DNA from: Aureimonas ureilytica DSM 18598 = NBRC 106430
GTDB taxonomy: Bacteria > Pseudomonadota > Alphaproteobacteria > Rhizobiales > Rhizobiaceae
DNA length: 64,000 nt
Direction of reading: 5' to 3'
Assembly: GCF_000382705.1 (NCBI RefSeq)
Contig: NZ_ARQE01000007.1
Span: 62,433-126,432, forward strand
Made by a program: the position numbers and the translations under genes. Shown here in pieces: positions 26,645-34,028 of this stretch. The notes under the pieces were generated by a model. That model saw nothing but the letters and a program-made list of their open reading frames with translations, had not been told where the DNA came from and ran no database searches. Numbering within the stretch: position 1 is the stretch's first letter; the number at the start of each line of letters is the position of its first letter.

Positions 26645-27103
26645 GTGATCGATCGAATGAAAACGAGGAGCTTCGCCTCCGGCCTTGTGTTTGCCGCGCT
26701 CGGCGCGGTCGGGTTGGCTATGAGCTTCGAATACACTATGGGAAGCGCGCGACAGATGGGGCCGGGTTACTTCCCGGCCCTCGTCTTCGGCGTCTTGCTT
26801 CTTCTGGGGGCCGGGATCGCCGGAAAGGCTCTGGGTTTCACATCCTCCGAGCCTTTGGAGAGCTTCGTCTGCCGCCCACTCGTGGTCATCGTGGGCGCGC
26901 TTACCGTGTTCGCGCTTGCGGTCGAGCGTCTCGGCTTCGTGCTTGCCTGCGCCGGGCTCGTTCTCATCGCGACGATGGCCGGCACCAGGCTGAGCATCCT
27001 GCAGCGCCTCATGCTCGCGGCGGTCATTACCACGTTCTGCTGGCTGGTCTTCATCCTGGGATTGGGCCTGCTCATTCCAACTTGGCCGGAGTTCGCGGCA
27101 TGA
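26645..27103 (+). CDS. TTT transporter small permease TctB, second system
   Basis: 152 residues with four hydrophobic segments (SGLVFAALGAVGLAMSF, GYFPALVFGVLLLLGAGIAG, LVVIVGALTVFALAVERLG, and the C-terminal pair) and the TctB-like MGPGYFPALVFG. GTG at 26645 is chosen because GGGAGG sits six nt upstream. The stop overlaps the tctA start by 4 nt (ATGA), so translation is coupled. Confidence 0.88.
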   Translation: MIDRMKTRSFASGLVFAALGAVGLAMSFEYTMGSARQMGPGYFPALVFGVLLLLGAGIAGKALGFTSSEPLESFVCRPLVVIVGALTVFALAVERLGFVLACAGLVLIATMAGTRLSILQRLMLAAVITTFCWLVFILGLGLLIPTWPEFAA

Positions 27104-28611
27104 TGGATCTCCTGTCGAACCTAGCCCTCGGCCTTCATGTCGCCGTCCAGCCGAGCAATCTTCTGTTCTGCTTCATCGGCGCCCTGCTCGGAACGCTGAT
27201 CGGCATCCTGCCGGGCATCGGACCGACGGCAACGATGGCCCTTCTGCTGCCAATGACCTTCGGCCTGCCGGTGGAAGCCGCAGTCATCATGCTCGCCGGA
27301 ATCTATTATGGCGCGCAGTACGGCGGCTCGACGACGGCCATCCTGCTCAATCTTCCCGGAGAAACCTCGAGCGTCGTCACAGCGATCGACGGTCATCAGA
27401 TGGCGAAGCAAGGAAGGGCAGGCGCCGCCTTGGCGATCGCGGCGCTGGGCTCCCTGTTCGCAGGTTCCGTCGCGACCCTGTTCCTGGCGGCTTTCGCAAA
27501 GCCTCTCGCGTCGGTCGCCCTATCGTTCCAGGCACCGGAATACACGGCTCTCATACTGTTTGGGCTGCTCGTCTCCGTCCTGCTGGCCAGCGGATCGGTC
27601 CTGAAGTCGGTCGCCATGGTCGTGCTGGGCGTCGCGATCGGGCTCGTGGGCATCGATCTGACGAGCGGGCAGTTCCGCTTCACCTTCGGTGCGATCGAAC
27701 TGGCCGACGGCATCGACTTCGTTCCCCTGGCCATGGGGCTCTTCGGTGTGGCGGAAATCATCCGAAACCTGGAGCACAAGGACGAGGGGAGCGCGACGGT
27801 CGAGAAGCTCTCGGGGCTATGGCCGACGCGCGACGACTTCCGACGCGCTCTACCGGCGGTTCTTCGGGGCACCGGCCTCGGAAGTCTGCTCGGCGTCCTG
27901 CCGGGTGGCGGAGCCACCCTCTCGTCCTTCGCATCCTATAGTCTCGAAAAGAAGGTTTCCCGCGAGCCGCATATGTTTGGAAAGGGCGCGGTGGCCGGAG
28001 TGGCCGGCCCCGAGTCGGCCAACAACGCCGCCGCGCAGACCTCCTTCATTCCGCTGCTGACGCTCGGCCTGCCCACGAACGCCGTCATGGCGCTTCTCGT
28101 CGGCGCCTTCATCATTCAGGGCGTGCAGCCCGGCCCGATGATGATCCAGCAGCAGCCCGGCCTGTTCTGGGGGCTGATCGCCTCGATGTGGATCGGCAAC
28201 ATCATGCTTGTCTTGATTAACCTTCCACTTATCGGGATCTGGGTGCGTCTGTTGAAGATCCGGTATGTTTTTCTGTTCCCCGCGATCCTCGTGTTTTGCG
28301 CGATCGGCGCCTACAGCCTGAACAATTCGGCATTCGACATCTTTGTCATGATTGCGTTCGGAGTTTTGGGCGTCCTGTTCACCAAGCTTGGTTGCGAACC
28401 GGCACCGCTTCTGCTCGGCTTCGTGCTCGGGCCAATGCTGGAGGAGAACATGCGTCGCTCCATGCTGCTGTCGCGCGGCGATCCGACAATCTTCGTCGAG
28501 CGCCCGATTAGCCTTGCCATTCTGCTGCTTCTCGTTGTGACGTTTTCCGCGATGCTACTTCCATCGGTGCGCTATCGACGGGAGGAGGCGTTTGTCGAGG
28601 AGGATGCGTAG
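27100..28611 (+). CDS. TTT transporter large permease TctA, second system
   Basis: 503 residues with about 12 membrane segments. Family motifs are clear: GTLIGILPGIGPTATMALLL, GIYYGAQYGGSTTAILLNLP followed by GETSSVV, and the second-half LLGVLPGGGATLSSFASY. It is the channel subunit for the carboxylate captured by the adjacent binding protein. IS6 copy 3 lies 140 nt downstream, so any further operon genes may have been displaced. Confidence 0.94.
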   Translation: MMDLLSNLALGLHVAVQPSNLLFCFIGALLGTLIGILPGIGPTATMALLLPMTFGLPVEAAVIMLAGIYYGAQYGGSTTAILLNLPGETSSVVTAIDGHQMAKQGRAGAALAIAALGSLFAGSVATLFLAAFAKPLASVALSFQAPEYTALILFGLLVSVLLASGSVLKSVAMVVLGVAIGLVGIDLTSGQFRFTFGAIELADGIDFVPLAMGLFGVAEIIRNLEHKDEGSATVEKLSGLWPTRDDFRRALPAVLRGTGLGSLLGVLPGGGATLSSFASYSLEKKVSREPHMFGKGAVAGVAGPESANNAAAQTSFIPLLTLGLPTNAVMALLVGAFIIQGVQPGPMMIQQQPGLFWGLIASMWIGNIMLVLINLPLIGIWVRLLKIRYVFLFPAILVFCAIGAYSLNNSAFDIFVMIAFGVLGVLFTKLGCEPAPLLLGFVLGPMLEENMRRSMLLSRGDPTIFVERPISLAILLLLVVTFSAMLLPSVRYRREEAFVEEDA

Positions 28612-28752
28612 ATCGTCGGGCGCGCGCCGCGCCCGGTCGGGTCTCCTGAACCGGACGGAAGCCCGTTGCGGCAGAGCCCCGTTTGGAGATCGGCGTGGAA
28701 TGAGGGGGCTGACTCATATGATCTGCTCCCGAAAAACTCGATCGTTCTGAAC

Positions 28753-29509
28753 GGCTCTGTTGCAAAGCAGCTGCCGCTGGTGCGAGCTAACGCGCCAAGG
28801 TAAGCCGGAGCGAGGGCCTGACGAAGGAGCGCAGCATTCAAAGGCCGTCATTTCGCGCCCGACGTCATCCTGCTCTGCATGCGCTGGTACTGCCGGTACG
28901 CATTGAGCTACCGCGATCTCGAAGAGATGATGGCCGAACGCCATCTGACGGTGGACCACACGACGATCTACCGTTGGGTTCAGCATTATGCGCCGGAATT
29001 GGAACGGCGGGTTCAATGGTGCAAACCCCTGCACACCAGCACTTGGTATGTCGACGAGACCTATGTAAAGGTTCGCGGCGAGCGGCCAAACGCTTTCTGA
29101 GCAAGGCGTTGACCCGCTCGCCGCACCATCGCCCTTCCGTCATTTCGACCGAACAGAACCGCTCCTACAACGAGGCGATCGCGTCGCTGCGCAAGGAAGG
29201 CCGCCGCGCGCCGACCTGCCAGCACCGTCAGTTGAAATTCCTGAACAATCGGCTCGAGTCCGACCATGGGAAGCTGAAGCAACGGATCGGTCCGGTGCGT
29301 GGCTTCAAGTCCCGCAAGACGGCCCACAACGCCATCCGAGAGTTCGACGTGATGCGGATGTTCCGCAAGGGGCAGTTCCGTTCAATGGTCGACAGCCTCG
29401 CCGGTGGGTCGGAGGCCCGGTACATCGGACGGTTGTTTCAGGTGTTCATCGCCTGAAAAGGGAACAAAACAGGATCATTTCGTCCCTTTTCGCTATTCGC
29501 AACAGAGCC
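28753..29509 (+). mobile_element. IS6-family insertion sequence, copy 3 (internally deleted)
   Basis: 757 bp with ends GGCTCTGTTGC at 28753 and its complement at 29499-29509. It is a more diverged relative of copies 1 and 2 (end CTG instead of CCG) and lacks about 76 bp within the transposase. No target duplication is visible. It has cut off the 5' part of a PhzF-like gene. Confidence 0.85.
28823..29456 (+). pseudogene. IS6-family transposase pseudogene (copy 3)
   Basis: The start codon is changed (AGG before SAAFKGRHFAPDVILLCM). The frame is open through YVDETYVKVRGE, then a deletion removes the segment that holds the MYLYRA strand in the other copies and shifts the frame. The rest (AAKRFLSKALTRSPHHRPSV to FQVFIA) is in another frame. 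STEQN replaces STDKN, so the second catalytic Asp is also lost. Clearly inactive. Confidence 0.88.
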
Positions 29510-29510
29510 G

Positions 29511-30119
29511 CTGAGGATCATCGGTGGCCCCTTCGTTCACGCCTTCCAGACGTCCCGACGTTTGTTTGTGGAGCTTTCCGCTGAGCAGGCTGTGCAACAG
29601 TTCGTCCCCGACCTGACCGCGATCGAGACGCTGCATCCGAGAAGTTTCGTGGTGACCGCTCCCGGTAATGAACACGGCTTCGTATCGCGTCACTTCGCGC
29701 CCGGCGCCGGTGTCCCCGAGGATTCGGTGACAGGATCCACGCACTCGACCCTGATTCCCTACTGGTCTCGAAAGTTGGGCAAAGACCGGATGACGGCATT
29801 CCAGTGCTCGCCACGTGGGGGGCGCCTGTCGTGCGAATTGTCTGGCGACCGTGTCCGCATCGTTGGTCAGGCGGTCACCTACCTCTGCGGTTCGGTGGTC
29901 ATCCCAGAGGGCAGCTATCTAGAAGTTCCGGTCAAAAGCGGACAGGAATCTTTCCACCTCGTCTGGTCTCAGGTGATCGAGGAAGCAGACGTCCAGAAGC
30001 GGTCCATCCGCTTTCGACCCATCCATGCGTTCCAGCCCTTCCAGTTCCTACTCAGAAGAGGACAAAGGGTCTCTCCAATCGGCTTAGAGCACCTAACAAT
30101 ACCTCGCGGGGTCGGCTGA
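29511..30119 (+). pseudogene. PhzF-family isomerase, C-terminal fragment running into a repeat
   Basis: Open from the IS6 border. SFVVTAPGNEHGFVSRHFAP, GVPEDSVTGSTHSTLIPYW and QCSPRGGRLSCELSGDRVRI are the C-terminal half of PhzF/YddE proteins (diaminopimelate-epimerase fold). The N-terminal half with the catalytic Glu is missing at the copy 3 end. After AVTYLCGSVVIPEGSYLEVP the frame runs without a stop into the dispersed repeat copy B and on to 30119, so the natural C-terminus has also been altered. Confidence 0.75.
29935..30020. repeat. Dispersed intergenic palindromic repeat, copy B
   Basis: Block 1 at 29935-29971 (AAAAGCGGACAGG, CCACCTCGTCTGGTCTC). Block 2 at 29997-30020, AAGCGGTCCATCCGCTT then TCGACCC, where AAGCGG and CCGCTT form a hairpin. 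Same two-block design as copies A, C and D. Confidence 0.6.
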
Positions 30120-30219
30120 TCGGTTCTTTTCGCCAGCCGCTCTGTCGCAAATGCTCGCCGATGCCGCCGGCATCGACTGCGCTTTGCTCCGCACGGTCTG
30201 ACGAAAATCCCTCGACCAT

Positions 30220-30240
30220 CCTCCGCCCGGAGGTTTTGTT
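30220..30240 (+). terminator. Rho-independent terminator
   Basis: CCTCCG-CC-CGGAGG followed by TTTTGTT: a compact GC stem with a T-rich tail on the plus strand. It closes the region containing the PhzF remnant and faces the 3' end of mesD. Confidence 0.6.
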
Positions 30241-30316
30241 AGGCGCTCTTAGGCCATTTTTACCGTTTGCGCTGAGATTGGCGAGTGAAGGCAGATCTTG
30301 GCAAGCTCGACGTCCA

Positions 30317-31345
30317 CTATGGTGCGAGTTCCTCGCGGACGATCGCCGCGCCGGCGCCCAGAGCCGCCAGCTTGCCCCTCGCCACGTCGCGCGACAGAGG
30401 CGCCATGCCGCAGTTCGTTGCGGGGATCAGCTTGTCGGCGTCCACGAACCGGAGCGCATTGCGCAGGGTGTCGGCGACCTCTTCCGGCGTTTCGATCGTG
30501 GCGGTGGCCACGTCGATCGCGCCCACCATCACCTTCTTGCCCCGGATGAGCTCGATCAGGTCCATCGGAACGCGCGAGTTCCGGCACTCGAGCGAGACGA
30601 TGTCGATCGTGGACTTCTGGAGGTTGGGGAAGGTCTTCTCGTACTGCCGCCATTCCACGCCGAGGGTCTTCTTCCAGTCGGTGTTGGCCTTGATGCCGTA
30701 GCCGTAGCAGATATGGACCGCGGTCTCGGCCTTCAGCCCCTCGGCGGCCCGTTCCAGTGCTGCGATACCCCAGTCGTTCGCCTCGTCGAAGAAGACGTTG
30801 AACGCGGGCTCGTCGAACTGGACGATGTCGACGCCGACGGCCTCGAGTTCCCTCGCCTCCTCGTTGAGGATGCACGCGAACTCCCAGGCGAGCTTCTCGC
30901 GGCTGCGGTAGTGGGCGTCGTAGAGCGTGTCGATCATCGTCATGGGACCCGGAAGCGTCCACTTGATCGGCTGCTCGGTCTGCGCCCGCAGGAATCTCGC
31001 GTCCTCGACGAAGACCGGCTTCGTGCGCGAGACGGCGCCGACCACGGTCGGCACGCTGGCATCGTAGCGGTTGCGGATCCGGACGACCTCGCGCTTCTCG
31101 AAATCGACGCCGCCGAGATGTTCGACGAAGGTGGTGACGAAGTGCTGGCGCGTCTGCTCGCCGTCGCCGACGATGTCGATCCCCGCCTGCCGCTGGTCGT
31201 CCAAGGCCAAGCGCAGGGCATCCCGCTTGCCCGCGAGAAGGTCCTCGCCCTCCAGCTTCCACGGCGACCAGAGCGTCCGAGGCTCGGCCAGCCAGGAGGG
31301 CTTCGGCAGGCTGCCCGCGGTGGTGGTCGGCAACAGGATCGTCAT
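30317..31345 (-). CDS. mesD: MesD-type core methionine synthase
   Basis: 342 residues homologous only to the C-terminal catalytic half of MetE. Zn/homocysteine ligands are present: AVHICYGYG (His, Cys), IVSLECRNSRVP (Glu) and ATNCGMAPL (Cys), with the N-terminal TTTAGSLPKP and DIVQFDEPAFN motifs. The folate-binding N-terminal half of MetE is absent. MesD enzymes of aerobic bacteria make methionine from homocysteine without methyl-folate or cobalamin, and need the DUF1852 partner and oxygen. The partner gene lies 28 nt upstream, and a cobalamin riboswitch precedes the pair. Confidence 0.9.
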   Translation of the reverse strand: MTILLPTTTAGSLPKPSWLAEPRTLWSPWKLEGEDLLAGKRDALRLALDDQRQAGIDIVGDGEQTRQHFVTTFVEHLGGVDFEKREVVRIRNRYDASVPTVVGAVSRTKPVFVEDARFLRAQTEQPIKWTLPGPMTMIDTLYDAHYRSREKLAWEFACILNEEARELEAVGVDIVQFDEPAFNVFFDEANDWGIAALERAAEGLKAETAVHICYGYGIKANTDWKKTLGVEWRQYEKTFPNLQKSTIDIVSLECRNSRVPMDLIELIRGKKVMVGAIDVATATIETPEEVADTLRNALRFVDADKLIPATNCGMAPLSRDVARGKLAALGAGAAIVREELAP

Positions 31346-31373
31346 GCTGGTTGTCCTCTCGTGTCCGTTCGGT

Positions 31374-32360
31374 TCATAGGTCCGCCGTCGCCGACCAGCG
31401 TTCGAGCTGGGCGCCAAGCGGCTTGATGACATGCTGTTCGGCAAAGCGGCCCTGCTCGACGGCCAGCCGGCTGCGCTCGTCCCGGTCGTAGACGATGCGG
31501 GTCAGCGAGTAGTCCTGCCAGGTCAGGCTCGGTCGGTAGTGCTCGGCCGCCGGGGAGTTCGCATTGTAGATCTCCGGGCGGTAGATCTTCTGGAAGGTCT
31601 CCATCACGGCGACCGTGCTGGCCAGCTCGCCATTGGAATAGTCGCCCGTCAGGTCGCCGAGATGGTAGAAGGCGAGCGGCGCGACGCCGCCCGGCGGTAG
31701 GAAGTAGCGCGCCCGCATCCCCATCCTGGCGAAGTAGTCGTCGGTCCTGGAAGGGCGTTCGGCCCCGTATTCCACTCCGAGGATGGGGTGGGCGTTCGCG
31801 GTCCGGCGGTAGGTCTCCCGGCTGGACACGCTGAGGCAGACGACGGGCGGCTTCGCGAACCGTTCCCGATAGGCGCCGGAGGCCAGGAGGCGCTTGAACA
31901 GGTTGCCGTGCAACTCGCCGAATCCCTCCGGCGCGCCGCCGTCAGGCTGCTCTCGGAGGTGGTCCGCCAGGCGGACGCTGAAGTCGTAGTCGCGGACGTA
32001 GGACGAGAGGTTGTTGCCGACCATGCCGTCGAACCGCTCGCCGGTGCGCCTGTCGACGACGGTCGCCGCCAGAATCTCGATCAGGGGCAAGGTCTCGGCC
32101 CCGTCGCGCGTGCCGACCGTCAGGCCGGCCGTGACGATCGCAAGCTCGACCGCGTAACGGTCCCCCGCCGGGTTGTCCCAAGGCATGAGGGAGTTGAAGC
32201 GGTTGTCGATCATCGCCAGCGTGTTCCGCAGGTTCTCCCGACGACAGTCCCCGCGAGCGAGGTTGGCGAAGTTCGTGGTGATGCGCGTGTGGTCGGCGGG
32301 ACGGTAGTCCTCGTCGAAGGGAATGCTGCTGATCGTGAAGGCAAAGGCGCTGTTCGTCAT
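31374..32360 (-). CDS. mesX: MesX (DUF1852), partner of MesD
   Basis: 328 residues matching DUF1852: MTNSAFAFTISSIPFDEDY, MIDNRFNSLMPWDNP, GDRYAVELAIVTAGLTVGTR and TWQDYSLTRIVYDRD. Members are genetically required, with oxygen, for MesD methionine synthesis; the methyl source and chemistry are unresolved. The gene starts 136 nt downstream of the cobalamin riboswitch 3' box and is followed by mesD, giving a B12-repressed operon. No cofactor motif is obvious. Confidence 0.9.
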   Translation of the reverse strand: MTNSAFAFTISSIPFDEDYRPADHTRITTNFANLARGDCRRENLRNTLAMIDNRFNSLMPWDNPAGDRYAVELAIVTAGLTVGTRDGAETLPLIEILAATVVDRRTGERFDGMVGNNLSSYVRDYDFSVRLADHLREQPDGGAPEGFGELHGNLFKRLLASGAYRERFAKPPVVCLSVSSRETYRRTANAHPILGVEYGAERPSRTDDYFARMGMRARYFLPPGGVAPLAFYHLGDLTGDYSNGELASTVAVMETFQKIYRPEIYNANSPAAEHYRPSLTWQDYSLTRIVYDRDERSRLAVEQGRFAEQHVIKPLGAQLERWSATADL

Positions 32361-32376
32361 GACCCACCGTCTCTGG

Positions 32377-32433
32377 TCAGGCAGGGGCCATTGGGCGAAC
32401 GCGCAAGGGAAGTGCCTCTATGGCGTTGGCCAT
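32377..32433 (-). CDS. Possible 18-codon leader peptide upstream of mesX
   Basis: On the minus strand ATG at 32433 opens MANAIEALPLRVRPMAPA and stops at 32377, 17 nt before mesX. GGAAG lies eight nt upstream. It sits between the riboswitch and mesX, where translation could influence expression. Only position and ribosome-binding site support it. Confidence 0.3.
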   Translation of the reverse strand: MANAIEALPLRVRPMAPA

Positions 32434-32489
32434 GAGCGCGGCTTCCGAGCGCGATCCACCGGAGGAACCCCCGTCCGAGGAACGTCTTG

Positions 32490-32690
32490 CGTCGGAGGCA
32501 GGTCTCCTGGCTCACGGGTCAATGCGACGGCTCCGGCCTTCCCGAGCCTCTTGCAAGGCGCAGTGGCACACGAAGGAAACCGCCGCTCGCCGCTTACAGT
32601 TGCGGGGGCAGCGCCAGACTCCGCCCGCAAGGGCGCCACTGGCTTCCCGTCTTAGCCCCACCGCCATGCCTGGGATGGGGAACCTCGACA
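32490..32690 (-). ncRNA. Cobalamin riboswitch upstream of mesX-mesD
   Basis: Read on the minus strand it shows the conserved order GGGAAGCCAGTGGCG, GCTGCCCCCGCAACTGTAAG, GCCACTGCGCC, CGGGAAGGCCGGAG and GAGCCAGGAGACCTGCC (the B12 box, 32497-32513). Adenosylcobalamin or a related form should bind and switch off mesXD, which replaces B12-dependent MetH when B12 is scarce. A GC hairpin and CCGGTGGATCG follow the 3' box, as in the second riboswitch at 37068. Confidence 0.92.
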
Positions 32691-32826
32691 GCGACCATTC
32701 AACACGATCTCAGCCGGGGTGTCAATGAGGACATAAGGACATCTTTATGTCCGCATATCTTGCCTAGCGCGACGAACGGCGCAGGGGCCTCGTTCACGGC
32801 TCCCTCCCTCTCTGACACGCCTCACG

Positions 32827-33951
32827 TCAGTCCCAGGCGAGCGCGCCGCCGTTTTGGTACTCGATCACGCGGGTCTCGAAGAAATTCTTCTCCTTCTTGA
32901 GGTCCATGACCTCCGACATCCAGGGGAACGGGTTCTCCGTCTCCGGGAACACGGGGGTGAGCCCGAGCTGGGCGCAGCGGCGGTTGGCGATGAAGCGCAT
33001 GTACGCCTCGCAGGACGAGGCATTCAGCCCCAGGAAGCCGTTCGGCATCGTGTCGCGTCCGTAGGCGGCCTCAAGTTCGGCGCCCTCACGGAGCATCGCG
33101 CGCAGCTCGTCCTGAAAGGCAACCGTCCAGAGGTGCGGGTTCTCCGCCTTGATCTGGTTGATGACGTCGATGCCGAAGTTCAGGTGGATCGACTCGTCGC
33201 GCAGGATGTACTGGTACTGCTCGGCGATGCCCTGCATCTTCCCCCGCCGCCCGAGCGACAGGATCTGCGCGAAGCCCGTGTAGAACCACATGCCCTCGAA
33301 CACGACGTAGAAGGCGACGAGGTCCTTCAGGAAGGCGCGGTCGGCCTCCGGCGTCCCCGTCCGGAAGTGCGGATCCTCGATGCCCTGCGTGTGCTTGAGC
33401 GCCCAGGCCGCCTTGTCGGTGATCGAGGGCACCTCGCGGTACATGTTGAACAGCTCGCCCTCGTCGAGCCCGAGGCTCTCCACGATGTACTGGAAGGTGT
33501 GCGTGTGGACCGCCTCCTCGAAGGCCTGCCGCAGGAGGTACTGGCGGCATTCGGGGTTCGTCAGGTGACGGTAGATCGCGAGCACGATGTTGTTGGCGAC
33601 GAGGCTCTCCGAGGCGGCGAAGAAGCCGAGGTTGCGCTTCACCATGCGCCGCTCGTCCTCGGTCAGGCCATCGGCCGACTTCCACAGCGCGATGTCGGCC
33701 TGCATGGAGACCTCGGTCGGCATCCAGTGGTTGTTGCAGGCCGAAAGGTACTTCTCCCAGGCCCAGCCGTAGCGCATCGGCAGGAGCTGGTTCACGTCGG
33801 CGCGGGCGTTGATCATGCGCTTCTCCGACACCGAGACGCGGCCACCGTTGCGGTCGACGGCGTCGGCCGAAGCGGCCTTGGTTGGTGCGGTGTCGTCGTT
33901 GAGGGGTATGGAGGGGGCGGCCGCAGTGGCGGCATCGTTCCAGTCGAGCAT
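32827..33951 (-). CDS. nrdB: Ribonucleotide reductase class I small subunit, class Ic pattern (Phe at radical site)
   Basis: 374 residues of the R2 ferritin-like fold. Metal ligands: Glu115 ([12 protein letters not shown]), Glu146 and His149 ([12 protein letters not shown]), Glu219 ([11 protein letters not shown]), Glu253 and His256 ([10 protein letters not shown]). The residue four after His149, which is the radical Tyr (Tyr122 in E. coli), is Phe153, and the first ligand is Glu rather than Asp. Both features are those of class Ic enzymes such as Chlamydia NrdB, which use a Mn/Fe centre and no tyrosyl radical. It lies 77 nt after nrdA in the B12-riboswitch-controlled operon. Confidence 0.92.
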   Translation of the reverse strand: MLDWNDAATAAAPSIPLNDDTAPTKAASADAVDRNGGRVSVSEKRMINARADVNQLLPMRYGWAWEKYLSACNNHWMPTEVSMQADIALWKSADGLTEDERRMVKRNLGFFAASESLVANNIVLAIYRHLTNPECRQYLLRQAFEEAVHTHTFQYIVESLGLDEGELFNMYREVPSITDKAAWALKHTQGIEDPHFRTGTPEADRAFLKDLVAFYVVFEGMWFYTGFAQILSLGRRGKMQGIAEQYQYILRDESIHLNFGIDVINQIKAENPHLWTVAFQDELRAMLREGAELEAAYGRDTMPNGFLGLNASSCEAYMRFIANRRCAQLGLTPVFPETENPFPWMSEVMDLKKEKNFFETRVIEYQNGGALAWD

Positions 33952-34028
33952 GGGAGCGTCTTTCGAAAGGGGGAGCGACCCGCCGCCGTTCGGCGGGCCC
34001 GGGACGGTCGGGCCGGGAGGCGAGCGGC

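Noticed and set aside
30130-30155. IS6-like end CGCTCTGTCGCAAATG after the PhzF remnant
   Set aside because: It matches only part of the IS6 end with mismatches, and the sequence beyond has no IS similarity; too weak to call.
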